A DNA stretch of 64,000 nt from Streptomyces sp. Tue 6430 (GCA_021568835.1 JAKGSH010000010.1:1178001-1242000), one strand, 5' to 3'; positions 27,308 through 36,646 are shown, counted from the first letter of the stretch. Numbers and translations are program-made. Notes: generated from the letters alone by a model not told the origin.

Positions 27308-28105
27308 TCACCACTGGAGCACCCACGGCTTTCCGGTGCCCGCGAAGTGCCCGACGTTGACGCACTCGGTCGCCCCGATCCGCATCCGCCGTACCAGCGG
27401 CTGGTGGACGTGGCCGAAGAGGGAGTAGCGGGGCCGGGTGCGGCGGATGGCGTCCAGCAGGGCGCGGCTGCCGCGTTCGAAGCGGCGGGCGACGGTGTCG
27501 TAGACCAGTTCCGGCACCTCGGGCGGGATGTGCGTGCACAGCACGTCGACCTCGCCCACGGCCTCGATCTTCGCCGCGTACTCCTCGTCGTCGATCTCGT
27601 ACGGCGTGCGCATCGGCGTCCTCAGGCCGCCGCCGACGAAGCCGAAGACCCACCCGCCGATCTCCACCCGCTCCCCGTCCAGCACCGTCGTGCCGGGTCC
27701 GGCGTACTCCGGCCACAGTGCCGGCATGTCGACGTTGCCGTAGGTGGCGTACGTCGGCGTCGGGAAGGCGGCGAACATCTCGGCGTACTGCCCCCGCACC
27801 GCCCGCTCGATCACCGCGGCCCGGTCCTCGCCGATCCCGGCCCACAGCCGGGCGCCCAGCTCACGGGCCTCGGCGAAGCGGCGGGCCGTGCGCAGCTCGA
27901 CGATGCGGTGGGCGTTCTCCACGCCGAACAGGTCGGGGAAGATGCCGCGGGAATGGTCGGCGTAGTCGAGGAAGAGGACGAGGTCGCCCAGACAGACCAG
28001 CGCGTCCGCGCCCTCGCCGGCCAGGGACAGGTCGCGCGCGTTGCCGTGCACGTCACTGACCACGTGGATGCGTGTGCCGGGAGTCCCGGACGGTGTGGAG
28101 GCCAT
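27308..28105 (-). CDS. calcineurin-like metallophosphoesterase
   Basis: The 265-residue protein shows the five metal-binding blocks in order: VVSDVHGN, CLGDLVLFLDY, TYGNVD, CTHIPPE and FGHVHQP. ATG 28103-28105 is the first good start. It has no clear Shine-Dalgarno, so it may be leaderless. Substrate unknown (nucleotide, phosphoprotein or phospholipid). It is divergent from the acyl-CoA ligase gene. The 295-bp gap between them is comparatively AT-rich and must hold both promoters, but I could not fix either one. Confidence 0.88.
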   Translation of the reverse strand: MASTPSGTPGTRIHVVSDVHGNARDLSLAGEGADALVCLGDLVLFLDYADHSRGIFPDLFGVENAHRIVELRTARRFAEARELGARLWAGIGEDRAAVIERAVRGQYAEMFAAFPTPTYATYGNVDMPALWPEYAGPGTTVLDGERVEIGGWVFGFVGGGLRTPMRTPYEIDDEEYAAKIEAVGEVDVLCTHIPPEVPELVYDTVARRFERGSRALLDAIRRTRPRYSLFGHVHQPLVRRMRIGATECVNVGHFAGTGKPWVLQW

Positions 28106-28400
28106 GTCGATCAAGGGTAGGCGTGTGCGGCATACGTGAACAGTGGCGGCGAAACCTGCCGTTACTGGCCGGTCGGTTTTCGGGTGGACTACCGTACGGA
28201 CTGCAACATCCATCTGTGTGACGCAGCGAACATCTCGCCGGGACCCCCTGTCGAAGAAGCCATACCGGCGGGTAACGTCCGGGCAGTCCAGTCGTGCTCA
28301 GCATTTCAACCACCGATGCGCGAGCACTTGCCCGAGCCTTGGACCGCACCGTCGCATCGCACAACGTCGTGGCGCCGGCGCCCTATGAGGAGCAGCAGTC

Positions 28401-30197
28401 TTGCGCGAGTTCAGCCTTCCGGCTTTGTACGAGGTCCCCGCGGACGGCAATCTGACCGACATCGTCCGGAGAAACGCCGCGCAGCATCCCGACGTCGCCG
28501 TCATCGCCCGCAAGGTCGACGGCGTCTGGCAGGACGTCACGGCCACGGCCTTCCTGGCCGAGGTGCACGCGGCGGCCAAGGGCCTCATCGCCTCCGGCGT
28601 CCAGCCGGGCGACCGCGTCGGCCTGATGTCCCGCACCCGTTACGAGTGGACGCTGCTCGACTTCGCGATCTGGTGCGCGGGCGCCGTCACCGTGCCGGTG
28701 TACGAGACGAGCTCGCCCGAGCAGGTGCAGTGGATCCTCTCCGACTCGGGCGCGACGGCCTGCGTCGTCGAGCTGGACGCCCACAGCGCCGCCGTCGAGT
28801 CGGTGCGCGAGACCCTGCCGGCGCTGAAGCACGTCTGGCAGATCGAGGGCGGCGGCGTCGAGGAGCTGCGGCGGCTGGGCACGGACGTCTCCGACGAGAC
28901 CGTGGAGGAGCGCGGTTCGCTCGCCAAGGCCGACGACCCGGCCACCATCGTCTACACCTCCGGCACGACCGGCCGCCCCAAGGGCTGCGTGCTCACCCAC
29001 CGCAGCTTCTTCGCCGAGTGCGGCAACGTGGTGGAGCGGCTGCGCCCGCTGTTCCGCACCGGCGAGTGCAGCGTGCTGCTGTTCCTCCCGCTCGCGCACG
29101 TCTTCGGCCGCCTGGTGCAGATCGCCCCGATGATGGCGCCGATCAAGCTGGGCACCGTTCCGGACATCAAGAACCTCACCGACGAACTGGCGGCCTTCCG
29201 GCCGACGTTGATCCTCGGCGTGCCGCGCGTGTTCGAGAAGGTCTACAACGCGGCGCGGGCCAAGGCGCAGGCGGACGGCAAGGGCGCGATCTTCGACAGG
29301 GCGGCGGACGCCGCGATCGCGTACAGCAAGGCGCTGGACACCCCGTCGGGCCCGTCGCTCGGCGTGCGGATCAAGCACAAGGTCTTCGACAAGCTGGTCT
29401 ACGGCAAGCTGCGCGCGGTGCTCGGCGGCAGGGGTGAGTACGCCATCTCCGGCGGCGCCCCGCTGGGCGAGCGCCTCGGTCACTTCTTCCGCGGCATCGG
29501 CTTCACCGTCCTGGAGGGCTACGGCCTGACGGAGTCCTGTGCGGCGACCGCGTTCAACCCGTGGGACCGGCAGAAGATCGGCACGGTCGGCCAGCCGCTG
29601 CCGGGTTCGGTCGTGCGCATCGCGGACGACGGCGAGGTGCTGCTGCACGGCGAGCACCTGTTCAAGGAGTACTGGAACAACCCCGGCGCGACCGCGGAGG
29701 CGCTGGCCGACGGCTGGTTCCACACCGGCGACATCGGCACCCTGGACGAGGACGGCTACCTCAGGATCACCGGCCGCAAGAAGGAGATCATCGTCACCGC
29801 GGGCGGCAAGAACGTCGCCCCGGCCGTGATCGAGGACCGCATCCGGGCGCACGCGCTGGTCGCGGAGTGCATGGTGGTGGGCGACGGGCGGCCGTTCGTG
29901 GGCGCGCTGGTCACCATCGACGAGGAGTTCCTGGGCCGGTGGGCCGCCGACCACGGCAAGCCGACCGGCTCCACCGCGGCGTCGCTGCGTGAGGACGCCG
30001 ACCTGCTGTCGGAGATCCAGTCGGCGGTCGACGACGGCAACGCCGCGGTCTCGAAGGCGGAATCGGTGCGGAAGTTCCGCATCCTCTCCGCCCAGTTCAC
30101 GGAGGACTCGGGCCACCTCACCCCGTCGCTGAAGCTCAAGCGCAACGTCGTGGCGAAGGACTACGCGGCGGAGATCGAGGCGATCTACGCGAAGTAG
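28401..30197 (+). CDS. long-chain fatty-acid-CoA ligase (FadD15-like), TTG start
   Basis: This enzyme activates fatty acids to acyl-CoA via an acyl-adenylate. The 598-residue protein has the AMP-binding motif IVYTSGTTGRPKGCVLTH, the FLPLAHVFGR segment, GYGLTES, GWFHTGDIG and ITGRKKEIIVTAGGKNV. The start is TTG 28401 with AGGAG 8 bases upstream, giving LREFSLPALYEVP. The long-chain class (with the bacterial/plant-type linker) and position match M. tuberculosis fadD15 (Rv2187). It is convergent with the glycosyltransferase. Confidence 0.93.
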   Translation: MREFSLPALYEVPADGNLTDIVRRNAAQHPDVAVIARKVDGVWQDVTATAFLAEVHAAAKGLIASGVQPGDRVGLMSRTRYEWTLLDFAIWCAGAVTVPVYETSSPEQVQWILSDSGATACVVELDAHSAAVESVRETLPALKHVWQIEGGGVEELRRLGTDVSDETVEERGSLAKADDPATIVYTSGTTGRPKGCVLTHRSFFAECGNVVERLRPLFRTGECSVLLFLPLAHVFGRLVQIAPMMAPIKLGTVPDIKNLTDELAAFRPTLILGVPRVFEKVYNAARAKAQADGKGAIFDRAADAAIAYSKALDTPSGPSLGVRIKHKVFDKLVYGKLRAVLGGRGEYAISGGAPLGERLGHFFRGIGFTVLEGYGLTESCAATAFNPWDRQKIGTVGQPLPGSVVRIADDGEVLLHGEHLFKEYWNNPGATAEALADGWFHTGDIGTLDEDGYLRITGRKKEIIVTAGGKNVAPAVIEDRIRAHALVAECMVVGDGRPFVGALVTIDEEFLGRWAADHGKPTGSTAASLREDADLLSEIQSAVDDGNAAVSKAESVRKFRILSAQFTEDSGHLTPSLKLKRNVVAKDYAAEIEAIYAK

Positions 30198-30227
30198 CAC
30201 CCGGGCCGCCCCGCGGCCCGCTGCGTC

Positions 30228-30266
30228 CCGCGGCGCGGTGCCCTCGGTGAGGACACCGCGCCGCGG
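30228..30266. terminator. convergent terminator hairpin
   Basis: CCGCGGCGCGGTG (30228-30240) pairs perfectly with CACCGCGCCGCGG (30254-30266), with an inner CCTC/GAGG extension. It lies between the ligase gene and the opposing glycosyltransferase gene. Next to it are short tandem repeats GCTGAC x3 and GGTGAC/GACGGT (30281-30330). Confidence 0.65.
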
Positions 30267-30351
30267 CGCGTCCGGCGGGCGCGCTGACGCTGACGCTGAC
30301 GGGGTGCGACGGTGACGGTGACGGGAGGGGCGACGGTGAGGAACGGGTTTC

Positions 30352-31494
30352 CTACAGCAGTTCCTTCAGCCTCTCCGCCAGCAGGTCCCAGCGCCACTTC
30401 TCCTCGACCCACCGGCGGCCCCGCTCGCCCATGCGGCGGCGCAGTGCGGGGTCGCCCAGCAGCGCGGTGACGCGGTCGGCCGTGTCCTCGGGGGAGGTGC
30501 CCCGAACGACCCAGCCGGTCTCGCCGTCCAGTACGGCGTCGGGGGCACCCCCGGAGTCGCCGGCGACGACGGGCAGGCCGGTCGCGGAGGCCTCCAGGTA
30601 GACGATGCCGAGGCCCTCGACGTCGAGTCCGCCCCGGCGGGTGCGGCACGGCATGGCGAAGACGTCGCCGGCGCCGTAGTGGGCGGGCAGGTCCGACCAG
30701 GGGACGGATCCGGTGAACCGTACGGAGGCGGCGACCCCCCTCTCGTGGGCCAGGCGGCGCAGGTCCTTCTCGTAGGGGCCGCCGCCGACGACGAGCAGCA
30801 CGGCCTCCGGCTCGGCGGCGAGGATCCGGGGCATGGCCCGGATCAGGGTGTCCTGGCCCTTGCGCGGCACCAGCCGCGAGACGCACACCACCACCGGGCG
30901 GTCGGTGAGACCGAGGCGGGCGCGCACCAGGTCGCCGCCGGAGCCGGGGTGGAAGGTCTTCTCGTCGACCCCCGGCGGCAGTTGCACCATCCGCGCGGCG
31001 GCCTCGGGGCTCAGCGCGGTGGCGATCCGCGAGCGCGTGTACTCGCCGAGGTAGGTGATCGTGTCGGTGGCCTCGCCGATGCGCCCCAGCAGCTGCCGGG
31101 CGACGGGCAGCTGGGCCCAGCCGGCCTCGTGGCCGTGCGTGGTGGCCACCAGCCGCCGGGCGCCGGCCCTCCGGAGCGCGGGGGCCATCAGCCCGAGCGG
31201 CGCGGCGGCCCCGAACCACACGGACGTGCACCCGTGTTCGCGCAGCAGGGCGACGGCCCGCCGCGTCGCGCCGGGCGTCGGCAGGAGCATGGTCGTGGAG
31301 TCCCGCACGACGGTGAAGGGCTGCTCGGCGTCGAAGGCCGCCGTCGCCTCGACGCCCTCGCGGCCCCGCTTCCAGGTGGACGCATAGACGACGACGCGCT
31401 CGGGGTCCAGGCGCAGCGCCATGTTGTGCAGGAACGCCTGGATGCCGCCCGGGCGGGGCGGGAAGTCGTTGGTCACGATCAGGGTCTTGTGCAT
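30352..31494 (-). CDS. GT4 glycosyltransferase, PimB'-like mannosyltransferase
   Basis: The 380-residue protein has a GT-B fold with N-terminal TNDFPPRPGGIQAF (glycine-rich donor loop), VATTHGHEAGW, then VCVSRLVPRKGQDTLI and the EX7E-type motif VEGLGIVYLEASATGLPVVAGDSGG. These features match PimB' (Rv2188c) and related enzymes that add mannose from GDP-mannose to acylated phosphatidylinositol mannoside. Mannosyl specificity is inferred from family and neighbourhood. It acts at the cytoplasmic membrane face. It starts at ATG 31492-31494 and diverges from a GT87-type gene. Confidence 0.88.
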   Translation of the reverse strand: MHKTLIVTNDFPPRPGGIQAFLHNMALRLDPERVVVYASTWKRGREGVEATAAFDAEQPFTVVRDSTTMLLPTPGATRRAVALLREHGCTSVWFGAAAPLGLMAPALRRAGARRLVATTHGHEAGWAQLPVARQLLGRIGEATDTITYLGEYTRSRIATALSPEAAARMVQLPPGVDEKTFHPGSGGDLVRARLGLTDRPVVVCVSRLVPRKGQDTLIRAMPRILAAEPEAVLLVVGGGPYEKDLRRLAHERGVAASVRFTGSVPWSDLPAHYGAGDVFAMPCRTRRGGLDVEGLGIVYLEASATGLPVVAGDSGGAPDAVLDGETGWVVRGTSPEDTADRVTALLGDPALRRRMGERGRRWVEEKWRWDLLAERLKELL

Positions 31495-31619
31495 CGCCGC
31501 CGACCCTACCCAAGCCGCCCTTCACCGCCGCGCCCGGCCGTGCCGCACGGCCCGCGCACAGCCGGACGGGAGACCATGTGGTCCGCATACCCTGACCAAG
31601 AGGACGAACAGGGGCACAC

Positions 31620-32855
31620 GTGGACTTCATGGACGACAGGCGCTCCCCGGCCGGCCTGACGGCCCTGTCGGTCCTGTGGGGCGCGACCCGGCTCGTGCTG
31701 CTGCTGTGCGTGTTCAAGGTGTACGTCTTCCCCGGCCCGGACGTCACCACCGACGTGTCGGTGATCTACCGGGGCTGGTACGACGTGCTGGGCGCCGGGT
31801 CCTTCCCGCAGGGCGACGTGACCTGGCAGTACCCGCCCGCGGCCGCCCTCGCGATCCTCTCCCCCGGCCTGCTGCCCTTCCTGGACTACGCGTCGGCGTT
31901 CTTCGTCCTGGCCCTCCTCGCCGACCTCGCCGTCCTCGTGCTGCTGCTGACCGCCGGCCGCTCCCCGCGCGGCGCCCTGGTCTGGGTGGCGGGCGTCCCC
32001 CTGCTGGGCCCGACGGTGTACGCCCGCTACGACCTGATGGTGACCGCGGTCGCGGTGGCCGCGCTGCTGGCCGGGGTCCGGCATCCCCGGGTCATGGGGG
32101 TGCTGGCCGGTCTGGGGGCCCTGCTCAAGGTGTGGCCGGTGCTGCTGCTGGCCGGGGCGCGGCGGCGGGCCCGGGGTGCGGCGGCCGTCACCGTCGGCGC
32201 CCTCGCGGTCCTGTCCGCGTGGGCCGCGCCCGGCGCCTTCGCCTTCCTCTCCGCCCAGCGGGGGCGCGGCACCGAGGTGGAGTCGCTGGGCGCCCTGGTG
32301 TTCCACGTCGCCCGGCACCTCGGCTGGAGCGGCGAGGTGCGGCTGAACTACGGCTCGGTCGAATTCCTCGGTCCGCACGTGGACGTGGTGAGCCACGCCG
32401 CCCTCGGCCTGACGGCGGCCGCGCTCGGCTGGCTGCTGCTGTGGCGTCTGCGGGCGCGGCGGTTCGCGCCGCACACGCTCGCGGACGCCGCCTTCACCGC
32501 CGTCCTGCTGTTCACCACCACCAGCCGCGTGCTCAGCCCGCAGTACCTGGTGTGGCTGATCGGTCTGGCCGCCGTCTGCCGGTGCTTCCCGGGCAGCCGG
32601 ATGGGGCCGCCGGCCGCCCTGGTGCTGGCCGCGTCGCCGGTGACGGTGCTGGAGTTCCCCGTCTGGTTCGACCACGTCGTCGCGAGCGACGCCCTCGGGC
32701 TCACCCTGCTGTTCCTGCGCAACGGCCTGCTGGTGGCGGCCGCGGTCACCGCGGCCGTACGGCTGTGGCGCTCGACGGTGCCGCGGGCCGCCGCCCCGCC
32801 CGCCGAACCCGGCCGGGACGCCCGCGCCGGGCACACGCCGGTCTCCTCCCGGTGA
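31620..32855 (+). CDS. GT87-family membrane mannosyltransferase (DUF2029)
   Basis: The 411-residue protein is polytopic, about ten membrane helices, with the family features VTWQYPPAAALAILSPGLLPF (acidic residue upstream in DVTTDVSVIYRGWYD), GLGALLKVWPVLLLAG and TTTSRVLSPQYLVWLIGLAA. GT87 enzymes use polyprenyl-phosphate-mannose on the outer face of the membrane, as in M. tuberculosis Rv2181, which lies in the matching cluster. It starts at GTG 31620 after AGGGG. The acceptor is unknown. Pairing with the PimB-like gene suggests mannolipid or lipoglycan synthesis. Confidence 0.85.
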   Translation: MDFMDDRRSPAGLTALSVLWGATRLVLLLCVFKVYVFPGPDVTTDVSVIYRGWYDVLGAGSFPQGDVTWQYPPAAALAILSPGLLPFLDYASAFFVLALLADLAVLVLLLTAGRSPRGALVWVAGVPLLGPTVYARYDLMVTAVAVAALLAGVRHPRVMGVLAGLGALLKVWPVLLLAGARRRARGAAAVTVGALAVLSAWAAPGAFAFLSAQRGRGTEVESLGALVFHVARHLGWSGEVRLNYGSVEFLGPHVDVVSHAALGLTAAALGWLLLWRLRARRFAPHTLADAAFTAVLLFTTTSRVLSPQYLVWLIGLAAVCRCFPGSRMGPPAALVLAASPVTVLEFPVWFDHVVASDALGLTLLFLRNGLLVAAAVTAAVRLWRSTVPRAAAPPAEPGRDARAGHTPVSSR

Positions 32856-32893
32856 GGGGAGGCGGCGGTTCCCGGTGCGGGGCGCGGCGGTGC

Positions 32894-34087
32894 TCAGCCC
32901 AGTTCGTCGTGGAGGTACCGGCGCCACTGGGCGGTGAAGTCCTCCAGGGTCGTCCCCAGCACGCTCTCCATCGCCCCCTCGACCGCCCCCGGCCGTTTCC
33001 CGTGCTCCCCCACGGCCCGGTAGAAGGCGTGGAGTTCCTGCTCGCCCCAGCGCTCGGCGATCATCCGGCAGGCCGTCCAGCCGCCCTCGTACGCCCGTGC
33101 CAGCCGCGCCGCGTCCCCGGCGAAACCGAAGTCGCCGTCGGACGGCAGCCCGCCCGGCGGGTCGTCCCCGCGGACGGCCTTCTGCAGCTCGGGCGCGGCC
33201 TCGTCCGGGGTGCGGCCGGTGCCGCGGTAGCCGACCCAGTCGGCGTACCCCTCCGACAGCCACAGCGGGGTCGCCGCGTTGGTGTCGGCCCGGGTGGCGA
33301 CGTGCGTGGTCTCGTGGGTGAACACCACCTGCCGGCCGACCGGGCCGAGCATGCCGAAGGCGTCCGGGTTGACGATGACCCGGTCGGCGGGCGCGTCGGC
33401 CCCGCCGCCCGTCTCCCCCGTGGTGACCGCGGCGATCCCGCGGTAGGAGGAGGCGGGCGAGCCGAGCAGCGCCGCCATGCCGTCGAGCGACTTCGGCACG
33501 AGGACGACGACCCGCCGGGCCCAGTCGGTGCCCCACGCCTGCGAGACCGCGGGGACGGCCCGGTCGGCCAGGTCGGCGAAGGTCCGCAGCTGCTCGTCGG
33601 ACCGGCCGACCCCGAGGACGAGGCTGCGTGCGCCCCGGACGACCGTGACCGTGCCCTGGTCCCACAGCTGCCGGCCGGAGCCGCGCGCGGGCTCCTCGGC
33701 GGCCACGTTCCACCGCCCGGCGGCATCGCGGGTCAGGCGCAGGGCGCGCGCCACGGTCACCGGGCCCCGGTCGTGGCCCTCGACGCGGTAGCTCAGCTCC
33801 GCGTCGGCCTCGGCCTCCTCCCCGCCGGGCCGCACGGCGGTGACCCGGTAGGACCAGGCGGCCAGCGGTACGGCCCGCAGCCGGGCGTATCCGACGGGGT
33901 CCCCGGTGGCGGCGTAGGCGGCCGCGTCGTGGGCCAGGACGGCGGCGGCCCGCTGGTCCAGCACCCGCTGGACCTCGGCCCGGACGCCCTCGGTGGCGGG
34001 CCGCCCGCCGCAGCCCACGAGCAGGACGAGCAGCAGCACCGCGAGCCCGACGGCTCCGGATCCGCGCGCCCGCCCGTGACCGGCCAT
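32894..34087 (-). CDS. lipoprotein with HExxH metallopeptidase-like domain
   Basis: The N-terminal hydrophobic stretch VGLAVLLLVLLVGC ends in a lipobox with Cys26, so the 397-residue protein is probably a lipid-anchored exported protein. The central part has a VVFTHETTHVATRADTNAATPLWLSEGYADWVGY segment (split here as HETTH plus LSEGYADW), typical of gluzincin-type peptidase MA-like domains with a downstream Glu. The N-terminal part resembles an NTF2/SnoaL-like accessory fold (RVLDQRAAAVLAHDAAAYAAT). Substrate unknown. Confidence 0.82.
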   Translation of the reverse strand: MAGHGRARGSGAVGLAVLLLVLLVGCGGRPATEGVRAEVQRVLDQRAAAVLAHDAAAYAATGDPVGYARLRAVPLAAWSYRVTAVRPGGEEAEADAELSYRVEGHDRGPVTVARALRLTRDAAGRWNVAAEEPARGSGRQLWDQGTVTVVRGARSLVLGVGRSDEQLRTFADLADRAVPAVSQAWGTDWARRVVVLVPKSLDGMAALLGSPASSYRGIAAVTTGETGGGADAPADRVIVNPDAFGMLGPVGRQVVFTHETTHVATRADTNAATPLWLSEGYADWVGYRGTGRTPDEAAPELQKAVRGDDPPGGLPSDGDFGFAGDAARLARAYEGGWTACRMIAERWGEQELHAFYRAVGEHGKRPGAVEGAMESVLGTTLEDFTAQWRRYLHDELG

Positions 34088-34150
34088 TCCCCCGATCCTA
34101 CGGCGGACCGCCCCGGGCGGAACCCCGAAGGCGTGCGCCGCCCGACCCGG

Positions 34151-35166
34151 TCAGGGCCTCGTCACCGACGACACCGGCATCATCCCGACCGGGTCGTAGC
34201 GCACGGGCGCGCCCGGGTGGGGGCGTGGATGACCTGCCCGTTGCCCGCGTACATGCCGACGTGGCCGGCGTCGGAGCGGTAGGTGACGAGGTCGCCGGGC
34301 CGGGCCTGGGAGAGCGGGACCCGCCGTCCGGCGTGCGCCTGGGCCTGCGAGGTGCGCGGCAGGGAGACCCCGGCCTGCGCGTACGACCACTGCATCAGGC
34401 CCGAGCAGTCGAAGCCGGCGGGCCCGTTGGCGCCCCAGACGTACGGTCTGCCGAGTGCGGAGCGGGCGGCGGCCAGGGCGACGGCCGCGCGGCCCGAGGC
34501 GGCGCCGGCGGCCTCGGGGCCGGGCAGGCCGGAACGGCCGGAGCGCGAGGCCCGGTCGTAGGCGGCGCGCTCGGCGGACGGCAGGGAGTTCAGCAGCCGG
34601 CGGGCCTTGGCGAGCTTCCGCTCGACGGTCCGCTTGTGCTTCTCGACGGCCTCGCGGCTCTTCTCCAGCTCGCCGAGCCGGCGGGTGGCCTCGGCGCGTT
34701 CCTGGGCCAGTTCGCGCAGGGCGTGCCGGAGGTCCTTCAGCTCGCCGGCCTGGCGGGCGGTGACGCGGTCGAGGACGGAGGCCTTGTCGAGGTAGCCGGC
34801 CGGGTCGTCGGAGAACAGCAGGGCCAGCGACGGGTCGAGTCCGCCGGAGCGGTACTGGGCGCCGGCCAGCGCGCCGAGCCGCTCGCGCAGCTCGTTGACG
34901 CGTCCCTGCTTGCGGGCGACGCGGTCCTGGGCGTCCCCGACCTGCCGGCGCAGGACGCCGGCCCGTTCCCCCGCCTCGTTGAAGGCCTCGGTGGCCTTCT
35001 CGGCGGCCTCGTAGAGCCGGTCCACCTCGGCCCGGGTGTCCTCGTGCGGGGCGGCCGTGGCCGGTGCGGTGGTGGCGACGGCGCCGAGGGCGGCTGCGGC
35101 GGCGGACAGGACGCACAGGGCGCCCCGGTCGAACCCGGACGGTGCAAGGCGGCGATGGGACCCCAC
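34151..35166 (-). CDS. secreted NlpC/P60 peptidoglycan hydrolase (frame broken near 34215)
   Basis: GTG 35164-35166 gives a signal peptide (FDRGALCVLSAAAAALGAVA...ATAAPH), a long coiled-coil region (about residues 40-200) and a C-terminal NlpC/P60 endopeptidase domain with catalytic Cys in GFDCSGLMQWSYAQAG and His in DAGHVGMYAGNG. The final frame changes near 34215. One restored C gives HAPTPGAPVRYDPVGMMPVSSV and the stop at 34151. About 339 residues. It is a close paralogue of the next gene upstream and likely cleaves D-Glu-mDAP/LL-DAP stem-peptide bonds. It compares to Rv2190c/RipA-type hydrolases. Confidence 0.9.
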
Positions 35167-35205
35167 GGGAAGCCGCGTTCCTTCCTCTGGCGGACAGGGA
35201 CCGTC

Positions 35206-35225
35206 CCCCGGCACACGTGCCGGGG
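35206..35225 (-). promoter_or_regulatory. CCCCGGCAC inverted repeat upstream of the downstream NlpC gene
   Basis: CCCCGGCACACGTGCCGGGG is a 9-bp perfect inverted repeat around a 2-bp centre, 40-60 bp before the GTG start at 35166. It could be an operator or a 5'-UTR hairpin. Confidence 0.4.
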
Positions 35226-35291
35226 AAACGCGGCAGACAGTAGCCGCGCGACGGGGGGCCCACCAAAGACCCCGGCGGCCACACAACGTGA

Positions 35292-35325
35292 CACCCCGCC
35301 TCTGACGCAGGTCATGGGCGGGGTG
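35292..35325 (-). terminator. hairpin between the two NlpC/P60 genes
   Basis: CACCCCGCC and GGCGGGGTG (read on either strand, 35292-35300 and 35317-35325) form a 9-bp stem 67 bp after the stop of the upstream gene, so the two paralogues are probably separate transcripts. Confidence 0.55.
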
Positions 35326-35391
35326 CGGGGTCAGTTCACGTCGCGGTGATTCGCCCGTTCGGGCGTGCCGGTGTCGCGGCCGGGGGGACGC

Positions 35392-36426
35392 TCAGATCCG
35401 GACGCCGAACTGGTACGGCATGTTGTTGATCGACTCGTAGCGCACGACGGTGCCGGTGCGCGGGGCGTGCAGCACCTGGCCGTTGCCCGCGTAGAAGCCG
35501 ACGTGGTGCTGGTCGCCGTAGAAGATGACCAGGTCGCCGACCTTGAGGTCGGACTGGGAGTAGATGCGCGTGCCGGCGTTGGCCTGGGCCTGGGAGGTGC
35601 GCGGGATGCCGACGCCGGCCTGGGCGAAGGCCCAGGAGGTCAGGCCCGAGCAGTCGAAGGTGGAGGGGCCGGTGGCGCCGTAGGAGTAGGGCGAGCCGAT
35701 CTTGCTCTGGGCGGCCTGGAAGGCGGCCATGGCGCGGCCGGAGGCGGCGCCCGTGTTGCCGAGGTCGACGCGCTCGCCGGCGTCACGGCTGGCGCGGGCG
35801 TCGGAGGCGGCCAGTGCGGCCTTCTCCTCGGCCGTCAGCGTGTTGAGGAGCTTCTGCGCCTCGGCGAGCTTGGCCTGGACTTCCTTCTTCTTCTTGCCCA
35901 GTTCGGTGCGGGTGGAGGAGAGGTCCTCGAGCTTGTCGGAGGCCTCCGCGCGGTCCTGGGCCAGCTCGCGCTGCTTGTCCTGGATCTTCTTCAGCGACTC
36001 GACCTGCTGGGCGCTCAGCTGGTCGGCGGTGGACGCCTTGTCCAGGTAGTCGTCCGGGTCGGAGGACAGGAACAGCTGGAGGGAGGAGTCGATGCTGCCG
36101 GAGCGGTACTGGGCCGCTGCCGCCTGGCCTATGGACTCGCGCAGCTCGTTCAGCTCCTGCTGGCCGCGGGCGACGTCGTCCTGGATCGTGGAGATCTCCT
36201 TCTGGAGCTTCTCCTGCTTCTCCTTGGCCCCGTTGTACTTCTCGGTGGCCTGCTCCGCGTCCTCGTAGAGCTTGTCGACCTTGGACTTGACCTCGTCCTT
36301 GCTCGGCTTCTCGCTCGGCGCGGCGTTGGCGGCCTGCGAGGTGAGGGCAACAGCGGCGGCGGCCGCGGTGGTCAGCAAGGTCACGCGTGCGCGACTCGGC
36401 TGCTTGGGTCGACGGTGGGACGCCAC
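35392..36426 (-). CDS. secreted NlpC/P60 peptidoglycan hydrolase
   Basis: GTG 36424-36426 follows AAGGAG. The 344-residue protein has a twin-region signal peptide (RVTLLTTAAAAAVALTSQAANAAP), a long heptad-like coiled coil (residues about 40-215, rich in Lys, Glu and Gln) that in RipA-type proteins packs on the catalytic site, and an NlpC/P60 domain with Cys in TFDCSGLTSWAFAQAG and His in DQHHVGFYAGNG. It should cut peptidoglycan stem peptides outside the membrane during growth or division. Its promoter carries two GTGATCAC sites. Confidence 0.93.
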   Translation of the reverse strand: MASHRRPKQPSRARVTLLTTAAAAAVALTSQAANAAPSEKPSKDEVKSKVDKLYEDAEQATEKYNGAKEKQEKLQKEISTIQDDVARGQQELNELRESIGQAAAAQYRSGSIDSSLQLFLSSDPDDYLDKASTADQLSAQQVESLKKIQDKQRELAQDRAEASDKLEDLSSTRTELGKKKKEVQAKLAEAQKLLNTLTAEEKAALAASDARASRDAGERVDLGNTGAASGRAMAAFQAAQSKIGSPYSYGATGPSTFDCSGLTSWAFAQAGVGIPRTSQAQANAGTRIYSQSDLKVGDLVIFYGDQHHVGFYAGNGQVLHAPRTGTVVRYESINNMPYQFGVRI

Positions 36427-36449
36427 GGAGAGCGAGCTCCTTCATGTGA

Positions 36450-36457
36450 GTGATCAC
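36450..36457 (-). promoter_or_regulatory. GTGATCAC palindrome, proximal site
   Basis: The site lies in the larger perfect palindrome GAGTGATCACTC (36448-36459), 23-30 bp before the NlpC/P60 GTG start and downstream of the predicted transcription start. It matches a second copy 47 bp upstream. Confidence 0.45.
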
Positions 36458-36479
36458 TCGTGCGGAGGTTCGAAGGCAG

Positions 36480-36509
36480 ACCCTAGTGACCTTCTTGTGA
36501 TCACTTCAA
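36480..36509 (-). promoter_or_regulatory. promoter of the NlpC/P60 gene with embedded GTGATCAC site
   Basis: On the minus strand TTGAAG (36504-36509), an 18-bp spacer and TAGGGT (36480-36485) form a good sigma-70-type promoter. GTGATCAC (36497-36504) lies in the spacer, overlapping the -35 edge, where a bound repressor would block polymerase. Confidence 0.5.
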
Positions 36510-36646
36510 ATCCTGGAGCCGAAAAAGTCGGTGACGCACTGCATTCTTTACCCTCAATCCACGTGCAGTGACGCGTGATTGACGCTACGTTGCGTGACGA
36601 TTGCGCCAATTCGGGCATTGGGTCTTTACGTTGACCTCAGGGACTT

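Noticed and set aside
36427..36646. Cyclic-di-AMP (ydaO-type) riboswitch before the NlpC/P60 gene
   Set aside because: Such riboswitches occur before cell-wall hydrolases in Streptomyces, but I could not find the conserved blocks. The region is explained by a promoter and palindromes.
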